A stretch of 64,000 bases of DNA from Baylisascaris procyonis (taxonomy: Eukaryota; Nematoda; Chromadorea; Rhabditida; Ascarididae): NCBI GenBank assembly GCA_037389465.1, contig JAZARR010000159.1:2840501-2904500 (forward strand). The letters are read 5' to 3'. The position numbers were made by a program, and so were the translations under genes. Below the pieces are notes generated by a model. The model did no database searches, was not told the origin of the DNA, and saw nothing but the letters and a program-made list of their open reading frames with translations. Positions within the stretch are counted from its first letter, which is position 1; every line of letters begins with the position of its first letter. This document shows positions 1 through 15,479 of this stretch, piece by piece.

Positions 1-9
1 AACAGCAAA

Positions 10-1893
10 ATGATGACAAGGAAGTGGCGAACTTCATTTCTAAGCGTGGTCATAATTCTATTATTCGGTGGAAAACAGGTGAAGGCATGGAAGCCGGCGA
101 AGATGCCCGTTCCGGATATACGCATCTCTCATGAAGCGGTCGTACAAATTCAGAGTCCGTTTTCACTTCACATATCATGTCAATCAATCTTCACAATATT
201 CCTATGCGCATCTTCACGTATAGCATTCAGTTCTCAACATTTCAGCTTTCTGTTCCTGCATGTGCAGAAACACTGCTGGTATAAAGCACTGCATTTCATT
301 TGTGCAATTTGTACGTTGTGTAGTCTTTCACATATGCCAAGTCTACAATGATCATCACAGTGTTGTAATGGTTGGAGCGGTAAAACGGTAAAAAAGGAGT
401 AAGACTAAGTTGTCAACAACATTTCTAAGTCTCTGCGTCACAGGTCACCAGGCAATTTACGAACACGTCCTAGCAAATCTCATTTGCATAATTAATACTC
501 CTAGAATAATGATATCGCTTGCTGCAGCTCTTCATGGGGATATGATATGTGCTGGTGTAATCCTCGGTAGCAGAGTGGTTTTCACGTCGTCTGAATGCCT
601 TCGTGAAGTGTAAGCTCATATGACTCCATTTTGTGCAGCAATGTAACAGTTAATTATGTGCATTCTTTAGCTATGCTTGCACATACGAACATTATTGGTA
701 GTTTAGCAGTAACGATTCACACATTGAATTGTTTTTACGCCAATCAGCCGATTTCAAAGGTGATCGAGAAAAGTGAAAAGAAAAAGGAGAAACCATTTTG
801 ATGCATTGTTGGCACCGCCGACGGCTTGAATTTATAGCATATGCCATCGACAACTTACGCTATCAGTTGGCTGTCGTTCTTCATCCTAGAAGCAGTTAAT
901 ATTTTAAGGAAACAAATATGCCGTTTACAGTGCTGCTTAGAAATTAATAGAAAAGAGGTTTGCATTCCAGATTATTTAGTAATACTCATTTCTACTCGAA
1001 CGAATTACGCAACTAGCCAGGTTATTGACGGAAATCCGAAAAGTGTAGCACTGTTAGAATGCACTATTGAAAATGTATCTTTTGCCTACATCATTATTGT
1101 CGCTTACACTAATAAATTCCTTGGGTACTTTTGATGCTGCAGGAATATGAAATCACTTCAAATTTATTACGCACCAAACGATGCTCGATTCATAGGGGTC
1201 ACGGAGCTTGTTGAAAATCAATCCGACAAAGCCATTCTTCTTCATCTTCAGCAACCTCTTCCAATATGTGAACGAATTGGAGGACGTCGAATAGGTGCTG
1301 CATTTTTTCTTTCCGCCAAATTATAATTCATCTCCTGGAAATAGTGAAGTGGAAGTAGTGAGCTGATTTACAGTTTACGCTATATACTTTGAAATGTTCG
1401 GTTGTTTTATGTCAGCTGAAAGATATGTTCTCAGGAAACCCCGTTAATGCGAGTTTCTTTCAAAATAACCGGAAGGGCTTCAAGGTACAAGGCAAACTGA
1501 AGTTAGTCCCAAAATACAGAAAATTTTTTTGCTTATAACCTTATTAGTCACATAATCAAAGGTAGAGCACTTTTAATAATGTTCTCTTAATGTCATGGGC
1601 TGGTTTTTTCATAGACCATGTTTACACATTTCTTTGATAGAGCTTTTCAGAAGTGCTTGTAGACGGCTGTCTACAACAAAGCGTGCTTAGTGATGATGGC
1701 ATTCTGCAGATTAACTATTGTAGGCGTCGTGCATTGGAAACGAATGTCGGAAATATACATGAACAATATATTGTACGATCGTTCTATCTGGCGAGGGGGA
1801 GCGAATACGAGATTCATATATGAAACGATTGCAAGATGGAGGGAATACGAACAAGTAGAATTGGAGTTTAAACAATGCCCCGCTGAGCTGTGA
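10..1893 (+). CDS. Secreted trypsin-like (S1 family) pseudoprotease, multi-exon
   Basis: Exons I can support are 10-78, 452-607, 1143-1294, 1435-1484 and 1663-1893 (TGA stop). A further candidate exon at 958-1074 is open, but its phase does not join 1143, so the 607-1143 junction is unresolved. Exon 1 encodes a signal peptide (MMTRKWRTSFLSVVIILLFG). Exon 2 has the S1-like stretch C-A-G-V-I-L-G-S-R-V-V-F-T-S-S-E-C, where active trypsins have A-A-H-C, so the catalytic His is replaced by Glu. Exon 3 has D-K-A-I-L-L-H-L followed by Q-Q-P-L-P-I, like the region around the S1 catalytic Asp. The last exon has C-L-V-M-M-A-F-C then I-V-G-V-V-H-W, where GDSGGP should precede the L-V-G-I-V-S-W strand, and T-R-F-I-Y-E-T-I-A-R-W as C-terminal helix. 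The fold therefore looks kept while His and Ser are lost. Nematodes carry many divergent S1-like secreted proteins. A recently decayed gene is the alternative, but the open exons argue for an expressed protein. Confidence 0.6.
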
Positions 1894-4800
1894 TGAATTC
1901 GCTATTCCTGTATTGTCAGAATAGCAGTTTAGGGCAATCGTGACCGATTTCCACGACAGTAATCATTTTTTATGTCAGCGCTCATTTCACTTTATGAATT
2001 TTATGCATTTGCGTCGCTTTCTGCACTTTTCACAACAATATGCATTAAGCATTCCATGATCAATGAATTTTAATATTAAGCGGTCACTGCTAATGCTGAA
2101 GATGAATTGCATCTATGCAAAACAAGCGGCACTTGAGATACAAGAGACAGCGAGTGCTTGAGTATTTGCTGTTGATGAACTACTGACACTCTTCAAAGAA
2201 GAAGCAAAATGTTAACATTTTCAGATATATTTCACTGTGCTGACTGTTCACAATATATGAGCTTTCAAAAACCGCTATCAATTTTAAAAATAAATTTTCA
2301 AAATAAGCTGTCGAAAGTTTTGACTAATATGTCGAAGAGATGGATTCGACTGTCGAACCTGCGCACAATACTCGGCCCTCATTATAAGCTCGTATTCACG
2401 TATTTAACTCGCCCTGCATAACCGCTCTATCAACAGCAATCGAACGCGCTAACCAAGTGAGTATTCTAGCGATTTGTGGATGCCCATTCCCTAAATGAAC
2501 ACCATAGCAGTTCATGGATCCAGTGCTCTTTGTTTAAGGACACGTTCCAACTTTTGTTCGCTGATCGGCTATTATCGCAGTTTTTTAGCAGGAGTTTAAG
2601 TAACGTCAATTAAATAGTTAACGCGCTAAGCTACTTTCATTCCTGATGATGTTCAAACTTTTGTGCAAACTTCAACATGTTAACGCAAAATATTCATATC
2701 CGTCAACTTTATATAATGATTTACTGTAGCGTATCCTCAGAGACGACGAAATTTTATGTTATTCAGTAAGGTTCACAGTGGGTTGGATGGTTCTCGAGAA
2801 GAGGCGAGAACGTGCTCAGGTTTTGTTGGGGGATATATGAATATGGTGAGGAATTTGCTACAGAACTGAGAGTGTTGCGGCACTGTACAAAAAATGCGAC
2901 GGGAAACGCGACTTGTATAGCTTGTCGCTAACAAGTTTTCTGACTTATAAAGTTCTGAACAAAGACTCAAAATGGCTTATAATTTCGGTAATAGCTTCGT
3001 GGGCCCTTCGCATTGTTCAGCGCATAACGTTAAAAAGTAGCTGTTGATAACATACGATATGCGGAGTATAGAGGCGATGTAGATGATATCTCATGATGCA
3101 TCGCGGAGAGAGAATTGGTTCTTCAGAAGTTTCTTTTCTTAAATGCGGTAGTTTTGCAAGGACACCTCTTACTCGTTTCCTATATATTCACCGGCACACT
3201 TTGAATTTATATCAGTCAAATTATTTGGCAAGTATGGATCTTAGGTAGTTGTATTCTTGGACGTTAGGCGGCTAGCAGCAACCACTGCAACATTCCAGAA
3301 ACATCGCTCCAATATTTGCATTTTTTTATTTTCTTTGAAAACAGAGGTTTCATTGGGATTATCGTTTGTTCCCCTCTCCAATTCATTCAATAAATATTTC
3401 AATCTGTCTATCGTTCCGATTCCTCGGAATTTTCTCAGCAAATTTAATCACACTCACGTACATGATAGATCAGCTTCAAGTTTTCGAGCTGTTGTATGCG
3501 AAGTAATATATTTATGACTTGGAATGAACTAGTGTAAATTGGGCACTTAACCTTCACTCGTTGTTAAGCTTGTTGCGTTTTTTATCCTTAATACGTCACC
3601 TTGCCCTTAAGCAAGTTCATTTTTAAGTTTCATTTGATCACCTGTTGATTACTTTTACATGAACCTTGTGCGCCCATTTCAGTGTTGACCTGTCGTCGAA
3701 TAATCTATATGCAGGAAAATGTGTGAGTCGAAGCAGAAAATACTCTTCTTGGTGTTTACTTCATCACCTGATGTTTACATATTTCATCACTCTCTGTTCG
3801 ATTTGCTCAAAGTGCCTCCGTCGATTTCTTTTCGTGTTTCTCTGTCTTGTTCTGTTGATCGTTTTTCTATTTGACACACTCATATTGTAATTCTGTAACA
3901 AATCGCCACCTTCAGAATGTTATCGCAGTGATTTGGATAACTTTTTTACTGCTGTTCGTCACTGAACCTCAACAGTGTAACGGTGCTGCTGTCTTAGAAA
4001 ATTAAAGGAGGGGAAGGCAGCATTTGTGGGAAAGATGTAGTATCTCAAACGCGCACTTCATTTAGTGTTTCGGGAATTGGGGCAAGGAGTTAATCGCCTT
4101 CAGTGTCCAGAAAAAGAGGTTCAGATAACCTCAAGGAGCACACAAGGAATAAGAAGCATTATTACAAAGTTAGCGCATCTAAGGACTCTTAAATGATGAG
4201 CAAAAAATATGAGGAAGCAGCGGTCTATTATTGCAGCCGTTACTTAGTTGTAGGGAACTTACTTATTAAGTCTAAGGATTTAGTAAACGAGAAGCAGATA
4301 TAATTACAAAGCTAGCGCACCCCGAATGGAAACAGCTTAGAATATTGCGCAAAAGCGTAAAATTAATCAAATGTATATTGATGAGTTATTGGGTCTTACT
4401 TGTTAACATCGCCATGTAAGTAATAGGTAAGCGGTGCCATAATAGAGCTGACGCATTTCACCGTGTTTCAATAATAAGCAAAAATTATGAGGAACCAGCC
4501 CCAATGACCGTTGCAAATTGTGAGATTTTGATCATTACTTCTTAACTTTAAGGCAATAAGTAATCACAAAGATAAAGTTACCGCTCTAAATAATTCAAAT
4601 GAGTGACTAATATAAGTAAAAAAAATTGCAAACAACCAACCACCTACATTCAACAATTGTCATGTTTCTCACACAACTGCACAACACTTTAGATTTGTGT
4701 ATTGAATCCCTCAGTGCGACGAAATATGCGTTGTTGCATATCAGGTGTGATTGTTTTCACACAGTTTATGAAAATGAAGCACTCTGATCTTTACAGATAC

Positions 4801-5389
4801 ATAAGATTCTGATCCAGCTCGAAGTTTACTGGATGAGAGAGAATTACCGGCAAGAATTGTACAAACAATAGTTCGCAAAGATGAGCAAATTGTTGTCATT
4901 TCCAGTGTTACACATTGAGTTTAGAGTTGTTTTTGTTTTCTATATGCTGTCCTCACTATATTCGCAGGCTGGACGTCTGAATTGTCTCGTCATGCCTTTT
5001 GACTCAACCTTCGCCACCTTTCCTACGATAGAGAATATAGTGCTGTACTTTTTGATAAAATGGTAATGGTACTATTGATTCTGAAATGGTTTCCATCCAG
5101 GTTCCACTACAGCGTTCAGATTCAGTTTTTCGGCGCTTTGCTACTTCGATGCTGCACCTCATCTTTCACAGCAGGAGTCCCAATAACACGCTGAACCTCC
5201 ACATGGTAAGACATTTGCGGGACAACTGGCGAACGCTTTATGCGGCACATTTCAAATCGTAGCGAACTGATGAGGGTTTGGTAAATGCGAACGAGTTTTC
5301 GAGGTGCGTAGATAATGGAAGCAGACAAGAGTTTCGCAATCTGTACAGGGATATGCACAGGTGGATGCCGCATAAGTCGATCTATCAAG
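1894..5389. other. Intergenic, no gene recognised
   Basis: AT-rich DNA between the S1-like gene and the neuropeptide gene. Open frames here (for example 3257-3517 plus, 3241-3441 minus) are short, overlap on both strands and show no motif. The only structure I see is the degenerate repeat array at 4150-4640. Confidence 0.6.
4150..4640. repeat. Degenerate tandem repeat, period about 137 bp
   Basis: Related blocks begin near 4162, 4302, 4440 and 4563. The shared core reads roughly TTACAAAG-TTAGCGCA, then about 30 bp later ATGAGCAAAAAATATGAGGA (4194) or AATAAGCAAAAATTATGAGG (4471), then a GTTACTTA/ATTACTTC segment. The first and third copies are the most alike, so the true unit may be about 275 bp. 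Copies are strongly diverged and carry no coding signal. Confidence 0.5.
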
Positions 5390-5941
5390 TCAGCCAAGGC
5401 GCATTGGCGCTCTCTTTCCCAAACGCATGATTCCTCGTTTCCCGAGGCGCATCAGGGAGCGCTTGCCGAGACGTAATACCGCTCGCCTACTCACATCATG
5501 TGCGTCAGAATCGTAGCTTGAGGATAACATGTCGCTACCTGATGTCTCCAGTGCACCACCATCATCATCATATCCTGAAAACGTAAAGTTTGCCAGTGGT
5601 GGATTCTCTCAACATCTATCCTCTGCTTAGTTGTTATGCGTGCTACGTCACCAGATCATGTCCCTACAAGGGTGCTAGCTAGAACGGTGCCAGTGATTGA
5701 TGATTGCACACCATGCCAATATACCTTTTTCAGAGTAAACCTCTTCACACGTAACAAATCAAATTATGCGTCTGAAACAACTGATTAAAACTTCTAGAGT
5801 TCACTCTTGCAAAATGTCTCCACCTTCGTTGAAGGTTCTTTTGTAGGCCAAAAATAATAGTGTAGAAAGAATAACGCTGAGCGGAATGTTTAACTCGATA
5901 TTTCGGTACAACGCTGACATTAGAAAATACGACGGCGCCAT
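5390..5941 (-). CDS. Neuropeptide precursor with four RL-Gly (RLamide) peptides
   Basis: Two exons, 5941-5824 and 5574-5390, are joined by a GT-AG intron (donor GAAG/GTGGAG, acceptor TTTCAG) in matching phase, giving 100 residues. ATG at 5941 is preceded by an in-frame TGA, which fixes the start. Residues about 19-32 are hydrophobic (IPLSVILSTLLFLAY) and serve as signal sequence. An acidic spacer rich in Asp and Ser follows. The C-terminal 32 residues are RR-AVLRLG-KR-SLMRLG-KR-GIMRLG-KR-APMRLG and then the stop. Each unit ends in Gly, the amide donor, and is bounded by dibasic sites, the hallmark of prohormone-convertase and amidation processing. Predicted products are AVLRL-, SLMRL-, GIMRL- and APMRL-amide. 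They resemble FMRFamide-like peptides but end in Leu, not Phe, so an nlp-type name would suit. I do not recall a named gene with this set. The sequence only poorly fits anything but a neuropeptide precursor. Confidence 0.88.
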
Positions 5942-9949
<4,008 letters not shown>

Positions 9950-10208
9950 TCGGTGTCGTTTTCACCAGTAACTTCTTCTGGTCTCTGTGAAAAACGAGCG
10001 TTTGCGAGCCACTAGCAGTTAATAAGGGTGGTATTCTTATTGTCCATTAAACTGTAATACTTATAGTTTGTAGCATAGCACAGTAAATGTTCTTTTCTGG
10101 CAGCGGAGTATAAATTGTAAGGTATACGCGCATGTTTCTAGACTCGAAAAAATCCTAAAGCAAAGATATGTCACTAGGTAAACCGAGCATAGCATAGTGC
10201 AATATAGT

Positions 10209-10613
10209 TTAAAAGTAACCTTGAGCTCTACTTGAAATATATGTTACTGAATACAGAGTGTAAAATTCTTGAAAAATGGTCGCATTTCCCCACTGTTTCG
10301 TTCCTCGGAATTTGAATTGGCGTCTAAATGAGCCAAATATATTAGTGCGAAAGCGGTTTAAACCTGTGGGTATATTGGCGTAATCAGCCATCAAACGCTT
10401 GCACGTACTGCTAAACGGAAGCAGATTTATTTTTTGAATAAACCATTCTGTGTGTTTAGTGATTCGTGTTATAGCATATTTCATGTCGGTCGCAGCTCTG
10501 AGATATCGAGCTGTGTCAGCAATGTTCACATCAGCTGCATCATCACTGGCACATTCGAGGTAAACTTGTCTTTGTACATAAAGTAAAATTTCACCTTCAA
10601 ATGAGTGGTGCAT
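10209..10613 (-). CDS. Hypothetical ORF or exon, 134 codons
   Basis: This is the longest uninterrupted minus-strand frame in the left third, starting with an ATG (M-H-H-S-F-E-G-E). Its first two thirds have balanced, protein-like composition (A-S-D-D-A-A-D-V-N-I-A-D-T-A-R-Y-L). The end is richer in basic and aromatic residues. A possible splice donor AGCA/GTACGT lies inside near 10411, so a real exon may end there. There is no signal peptide, no membrane segment and no motif I recognise. It may be chance. Confidence 0.22.
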   Translation of the reverse strand: MHHSFEGEILLYVQRQVYLECASDDAADVNIADTARYLRAATDMKYAITRITKHTEWFIQKINLLPFSSTCKRLMADYANIPTGLNRFRTNIFGSFRRQFKFRGTKQWGNATIFQEFYTLYSVTYISSRAQGYF

Positions 10614-13600
10614 GTGATGCTAGACACGTTTATGCTGCAATTCATTTATTCTTTTATCATACGTACTCCATCACAAATTTTTTAGCACTGCATTGTGCCG
10701 AATTATTACCCCAGTGATTATATAGTGTTTATCTATCGCATAATTCAAATCATGAGAGACAGTATCTGGAGCGAACGAATTTTTGTTAATAATCAACACA
10801 GTATGGCACCGTATAATTCACTTATTTCAGTTCAATCAATCACCTTCTACATGCATATATCGCATTTAAAGAAAATAGAAAATTTGCAAGGCAAACTCTT
10901 TCTCCCACCGAGCGGATCCGATTAAGTGCTACTTCAAGAAGAATTTTTAAGCTGAAAACTAGTGCAACCGGCTGGTTTTGCTGATATTTTCTTTGCTCTT
11001 GTATATTGTAGCAAGTGATCGAATCGCTCCATCCTCTCTAGTGCGCTTTTTCCCATATTTTGATGAGGAACAATTGTGCGCAGAAGTGGGCAGAGGCTGA
11101 TTTTAGAATTTATGGTCATTAAGTTTTGGTTTGCTTGAAAAGAACATTTTCGTTTTTTTATAGGAGAGAGGAAGTTTAACAATGTGCACCCTTGTGGCGA
11201 TGTCACAGTCACATCATGGGCGCCTTTGAGATAGGATATGAATGACAATTACTGTTGATTGGCCATTAAGCTCTAGAAATTGCTTGCAATAAACTTGTAT
11301 AGGTTTTTGGTCATAAAGTTCCATATTTTCATTATCCTCTTCATGAGACCAATTGCCACGTTGTGGTATTCATGCAGATGAGAACCCTATTTTATTTCCT
11401 GGAGTTCTCATCGTTTGCGAACAGAAATATTCTGAAGCAAAACTGCTTTTTTGCTATCAGTTAAATTAACTATGAACTATACTTTATATTATAGTACATT
11501 TAGAGATATTTTTTAGAGATAAAGCGTCGTATAATATAAGTGTACTGTAAAGGACATTAGATATAACATGATGCTATGTAGCTTAAGATAAGAAGGAATA
11601 TAGCATGGTGTCAGTGTAATTTAATCACACGTTGATAGCATAGTGCAGCGTATTTTTCAAGATGTCGGTATAACAGCATTGCTGGTTACAACTAGAAAAG
11701 CTATAAATATCAAAACTGGCTAGTCATCAGAAAGAGCGCTTTACGGGTCTCTGAAAGTGCGCCTTGTGAACGAAGAAAAGCGGAAATTTATTGCTTTCAG
11801 AAAATTAGAAACTCCGTGGGTGATGGTATATGAAGGTGTTTCAATTTTATCAACTCCCTATAGAGATGAACAAATTCTACTTGTAATAATCAATGCTCCT
11901 CCATCCATAATCTTTTTATAAGCCACTATTGATCCACAAATCCACAGTTTTGATAAACCCTTCAAAACCGAAAGCTGCTAATGCGCAGACGAATTTCACT
12001 AAGCAACAAGATGCGAATCCTGCAAAAACAGTATAAATATTGTGAAATGTTTATTGATATAAAGATGAGAATTGTTGGATGCGTCTCACGATTTCTCAGG
12101 TGTATATCAATGGAACCCAATTCTATGCCAACGAAACTCAACTCTCTACGAAGGAAAGTTCGTGTCATTTCGTCTGCAATATTAGCGTCCACGAAATAAC
12201 TGTGTCGTTAATGCTAATGTGACATGTTCTGAAATATTTTCGGAAACGCTGAATGGAAACAAAATTCTCGAATTTCAAATTTTTGTTGGCAGCATTTGCT
12301 ACTTTAATGGTCGAAGTTATTCTCTCTCTACCTTTTGAATTCGACACGCCACTTTTTAGACTTTTCTAAAAAAACCGCCTATAAGCTTATTGCTATGTCC
12401 CAAATTCAAACATAGTCGTGGATGAATCCCGATAACAATAGAGTAACTCTTCGCGAAGGTGCAAATTCAAATACAAAAGTTGAAGAATAAAAATTGGCCT
12501 GTGGTAATTTGCGAACTATAAAACTCTCAATTCTTGCAAAATCTTTCAGGAGGAAAAGTTTTCTCAAAAGATGGGACGAAAGAATTTGCAGCTGAAAATA
12601 ATAATCACAAAATCGCTACAAGTTGAAAGATTTTTCAAATTGGAACGCCTTCTTTTAGAAATAGATAAAATAACATAGCAATTGCAACGCTTTTAGAATA
12701 CATAACAAGTAGAAAGCATAAGCGTTGTTTCTTTTCGAGAAATGCGTAAATGCATTCAGAAGAAGACATAATACGAAGAAGCAAATTATGAGTGGAAACG
12801 CTTGCTCTTCGACGAGAGCACATTGCGGAAAACGTTCGGTCATGCGTCATAAAGCATGTCCATTCATAGCATTATTTCAGTGATCATCTTAAAAAGTCTA
12901 TTCCCTTCAAATGCTCAACACAATGGCGAATGTCTCCTTACTAAGTTTTTCGATGTAATGCATTTAAGTGTTTCAAGTGATGATACACTGCTCTCAGCAA
13001 AACAATGTTGTATATTTAAAGTGCATTGCAAACATGTGAAATGATCCGAAGAGGATAGAAATAATGATGATAACAAAAAATGAAGAATGGAAATAAAAAA
13101 GCGAATTAAAACCAATATACCGCATTTCATTCAATTCTCAATGGGAAGAGCTTGGTAATGTAAAAAGAATCATTGTACCGTTTTGTTCGGGGCTTTAGTG
13201 CATTGGAGTTATTGAAATAGTCTGAGGGCATCAACTATAGATATCTGCGTTGAATTTATCTATATTATGATGTCATAAGCAGAGTTCTTCATACATTTTC
13301 CAGAAGGCGCTGAAGAACCAGAATGCTAACTTAAGAAACGTTGCTAAGGAAATATAGGAGGTTTGAAAAATAATTCACAATTTAAACGGACGAAAAGAAG
13401 AAAAGCATCCAATCCATTTGAATATCTCTAATACATCCCAACAAGAAAAAAAAAGCTTTAATAAAACTTTCTTGCGGTTCATAGTATTGAAAACTCTGGC
13501 ACTATTTTCATGAGCAATGCGATTACTTACTTTAACGAATCAATTATTAAAGGAAGTCAGCTAAAAAGATATATTTTACTCGTGCAGCCTATTGTCTCGA

Positions 13601-14023
13601 ACATGGCGATAGTATCATAGAGGGATCATCACAATAAATGATTCATCTCCCAGCCACCCATGACCTCCTTTGTCCCTTCCCTTTCCTCCGCCACCTAAAA
13701 ACGCTCAGGGTATGATGATACATTAAAAAAAAAAAAAGAAAAGAAAAGAAAAACTGGAAATGAGCATAAGAGAATGCGATCGAGGTGAACATGAGCAGCG
13801 ATGAGAGAGTGTCTGAATTCAATTATAGAGCGGTGCACCGTGCGATTGGTCATCATGCTTACTACTTTATTCATATAGAAATGGCAAAGATGCCCTCGCC
13901 AAGTGGTATCTATCATTTCATTATGTCAGTAGGCAGCAATGTCATCAATGTTCTCGTCACAAATTGGTTTTCATTATCACACATATTACACACATGCACA
14001 AAGACGCTATGTGATTCTCAATT

Positions 14024-14115
14024 GAAGAAAAGGAGAGTGAGGGAGAAGGAAAAAAGATAGAGGGACAGAAAGAAAGAAAAGGGAGGGAGAGAGAGGAGAG
14101 GGAGAGGAAGAGGAC
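14024..14115. repeat. Purine-rich (GA/GAAA) low-complexity tract
   Basis: About 90 bp with almost only G and A on the plus strand (runs such as GGGAGGGAGAGAGAGG). Simple-sequence DNA with no coding signal. Confidence 0.85.
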
Positions 14116-14516
14116 AAACTTTGCTCTCAGAGAACTGTAGAATGAGCAAGCACAAAAATAAAGCACTAGTATAAAAACTTATGGAAACTGAGGAACAGAC
14201 ATTAAAAACCTTTTAAAAAATGTAAAAGATGATTGGAAAAGGTGATAGTGTGGGAGGGCGTATAAAAAAGATGCACATTTGAACATTGTTGCATAGATCA
14301 ACAGAGAAAATTATTGGGTCGACGTGGATGAAGTTTTTATCACCAAAGAAATATTATGAATGCATAAAACAAATGGGAGCTGATAATATTTTAATTAGAC
14401 GATTGTATGGATCACTAACGGCATTATCCCAATTGATGGGTCTTCATCACTGATAAGCAGAGACTGATGGACCTCGAGAAGCGGAGAAGATGTTCATCAA
14501 TACCGTTATGAGCCCT

Positions 14517-14771
14517 TCACATTAATGTCATCCACAGGCGACCCATCTTTGAGTGTGCTAGCCGATGCTTTGATTCATGTAGTTTCGCAAATGGTTCATC
14601 ACACAATGGCGATACTTCAGTATTGCTACCGTGGCAATATCTATCTCTATACGCTTTCCACTCATCGCAAATTACCACCGAAGCTGGAGGCACAAGCTGC
14701 TGAATAGTAGCTAATAAACTAGTTGTAAGAGTGAACATGAAAATATCTAGTCTCCCTTCCGAACTATGCAC
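14517..14771 (-). pseudogene. Remnant of an ISXO2/Merlin-like DDE transposase
   Basis: The minus-strand frame contains L-L-A-T-I-Q-Q-L-V-P-P-A-S-V-V-I-C-D-E-W-K-A-Y-R, which fits the ISXO2-like transposase core (L-L-P-I-I-x-x-x-V-x-P-G-S-x-I-x-S-D-x-W-x-A-Y), including the second catalytic Asp. Further on H-E-S-K-H-R-L-A-H-S-K-M-G-R-L-W stands where intact elements have H-S-x-x-F-V-D-P ... H-T-x-x-I-E-x-L-W. The final catalytic Glu position reads Gly and a stop follows soon after. The N-terminal part upstream (above 14771) is broken by stops. Family knowledge: Merlin is a eukaryotic cut-and-paste element related to bacterial IS1016/IS1595. This copy is clearly dead. Confidence 0.6.
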
Positions 14772-15479
14772 TACAATGCCTAGACAGCTGCCTCCTTGCG
14801 CATGCTACTCTTGACGATCCGTAAATGTTGGAACGGCAAAACAAAGGCGTTTTGCTATTCACCGCAATAATCCTGGCTCGTTTGCACTGCTTTAAGTACG
14901 CAGACAACGGTCACATCTGCAGATGGACCCTCATAAATAAAACGTTCGCAGTTCTGGATGATACAGTGGCCATGTTAAACTAATTTGGCAATCGTTGCAA
15001 AGGTGCGCACAGACAAACTATGCTGTCTTGGAAATCCTTCGAGGGCATTCGAATCCTTCACGGTAGCTGAAACAACACCAGCACATGACTTATGCCGAAA
15101 TTTATTTGGCAGAATCAGGGGACTCATTACTATTAGTTCTGGATTATCTAGTCACTCAGATTAATGCTTTCCAGCTTATTTCATTTCTTCGCTGACCATT
15201 TGTTCGTGAGATATATTGAAACGACTCTCTATTCATCCGCATGCTGCAGCATTTTAAAACTGCTATCACATTTGCCTGATCGGCTGCCTCATCATTCATG
15301 CATTACATTTTGCCTCAGATGGTTACACACGCAATTATTGAACGTAAACGTATAGCTATTCAACGCAGAGTGCAGCGACCTGCAGCAAAAGCGAGCACCT
15401 TCATAAGACGTAAAGGAAAAACAGCTGCACCTTCTTATTAGATAAAACTTGCCGTCCGTTCAACCATGCAAACGGTCAA
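14772..15479. other. Spacer between two decayed mobile elements
   Basis: No intact frame. It may contain the eroded 5' half of the Merlin-like element (minus strand) and 5' sequence of the non-LTR element (plus strand), but neither can be read reliably. Confidence 0.4.

Noticed and set aside
12856..13044. 62-codon plus frame with signal-like start and four Cys
   Set aside because: The minus strand is equally open over the same bases, the Cys spacing fits no known peptide family and no splice context supports it.
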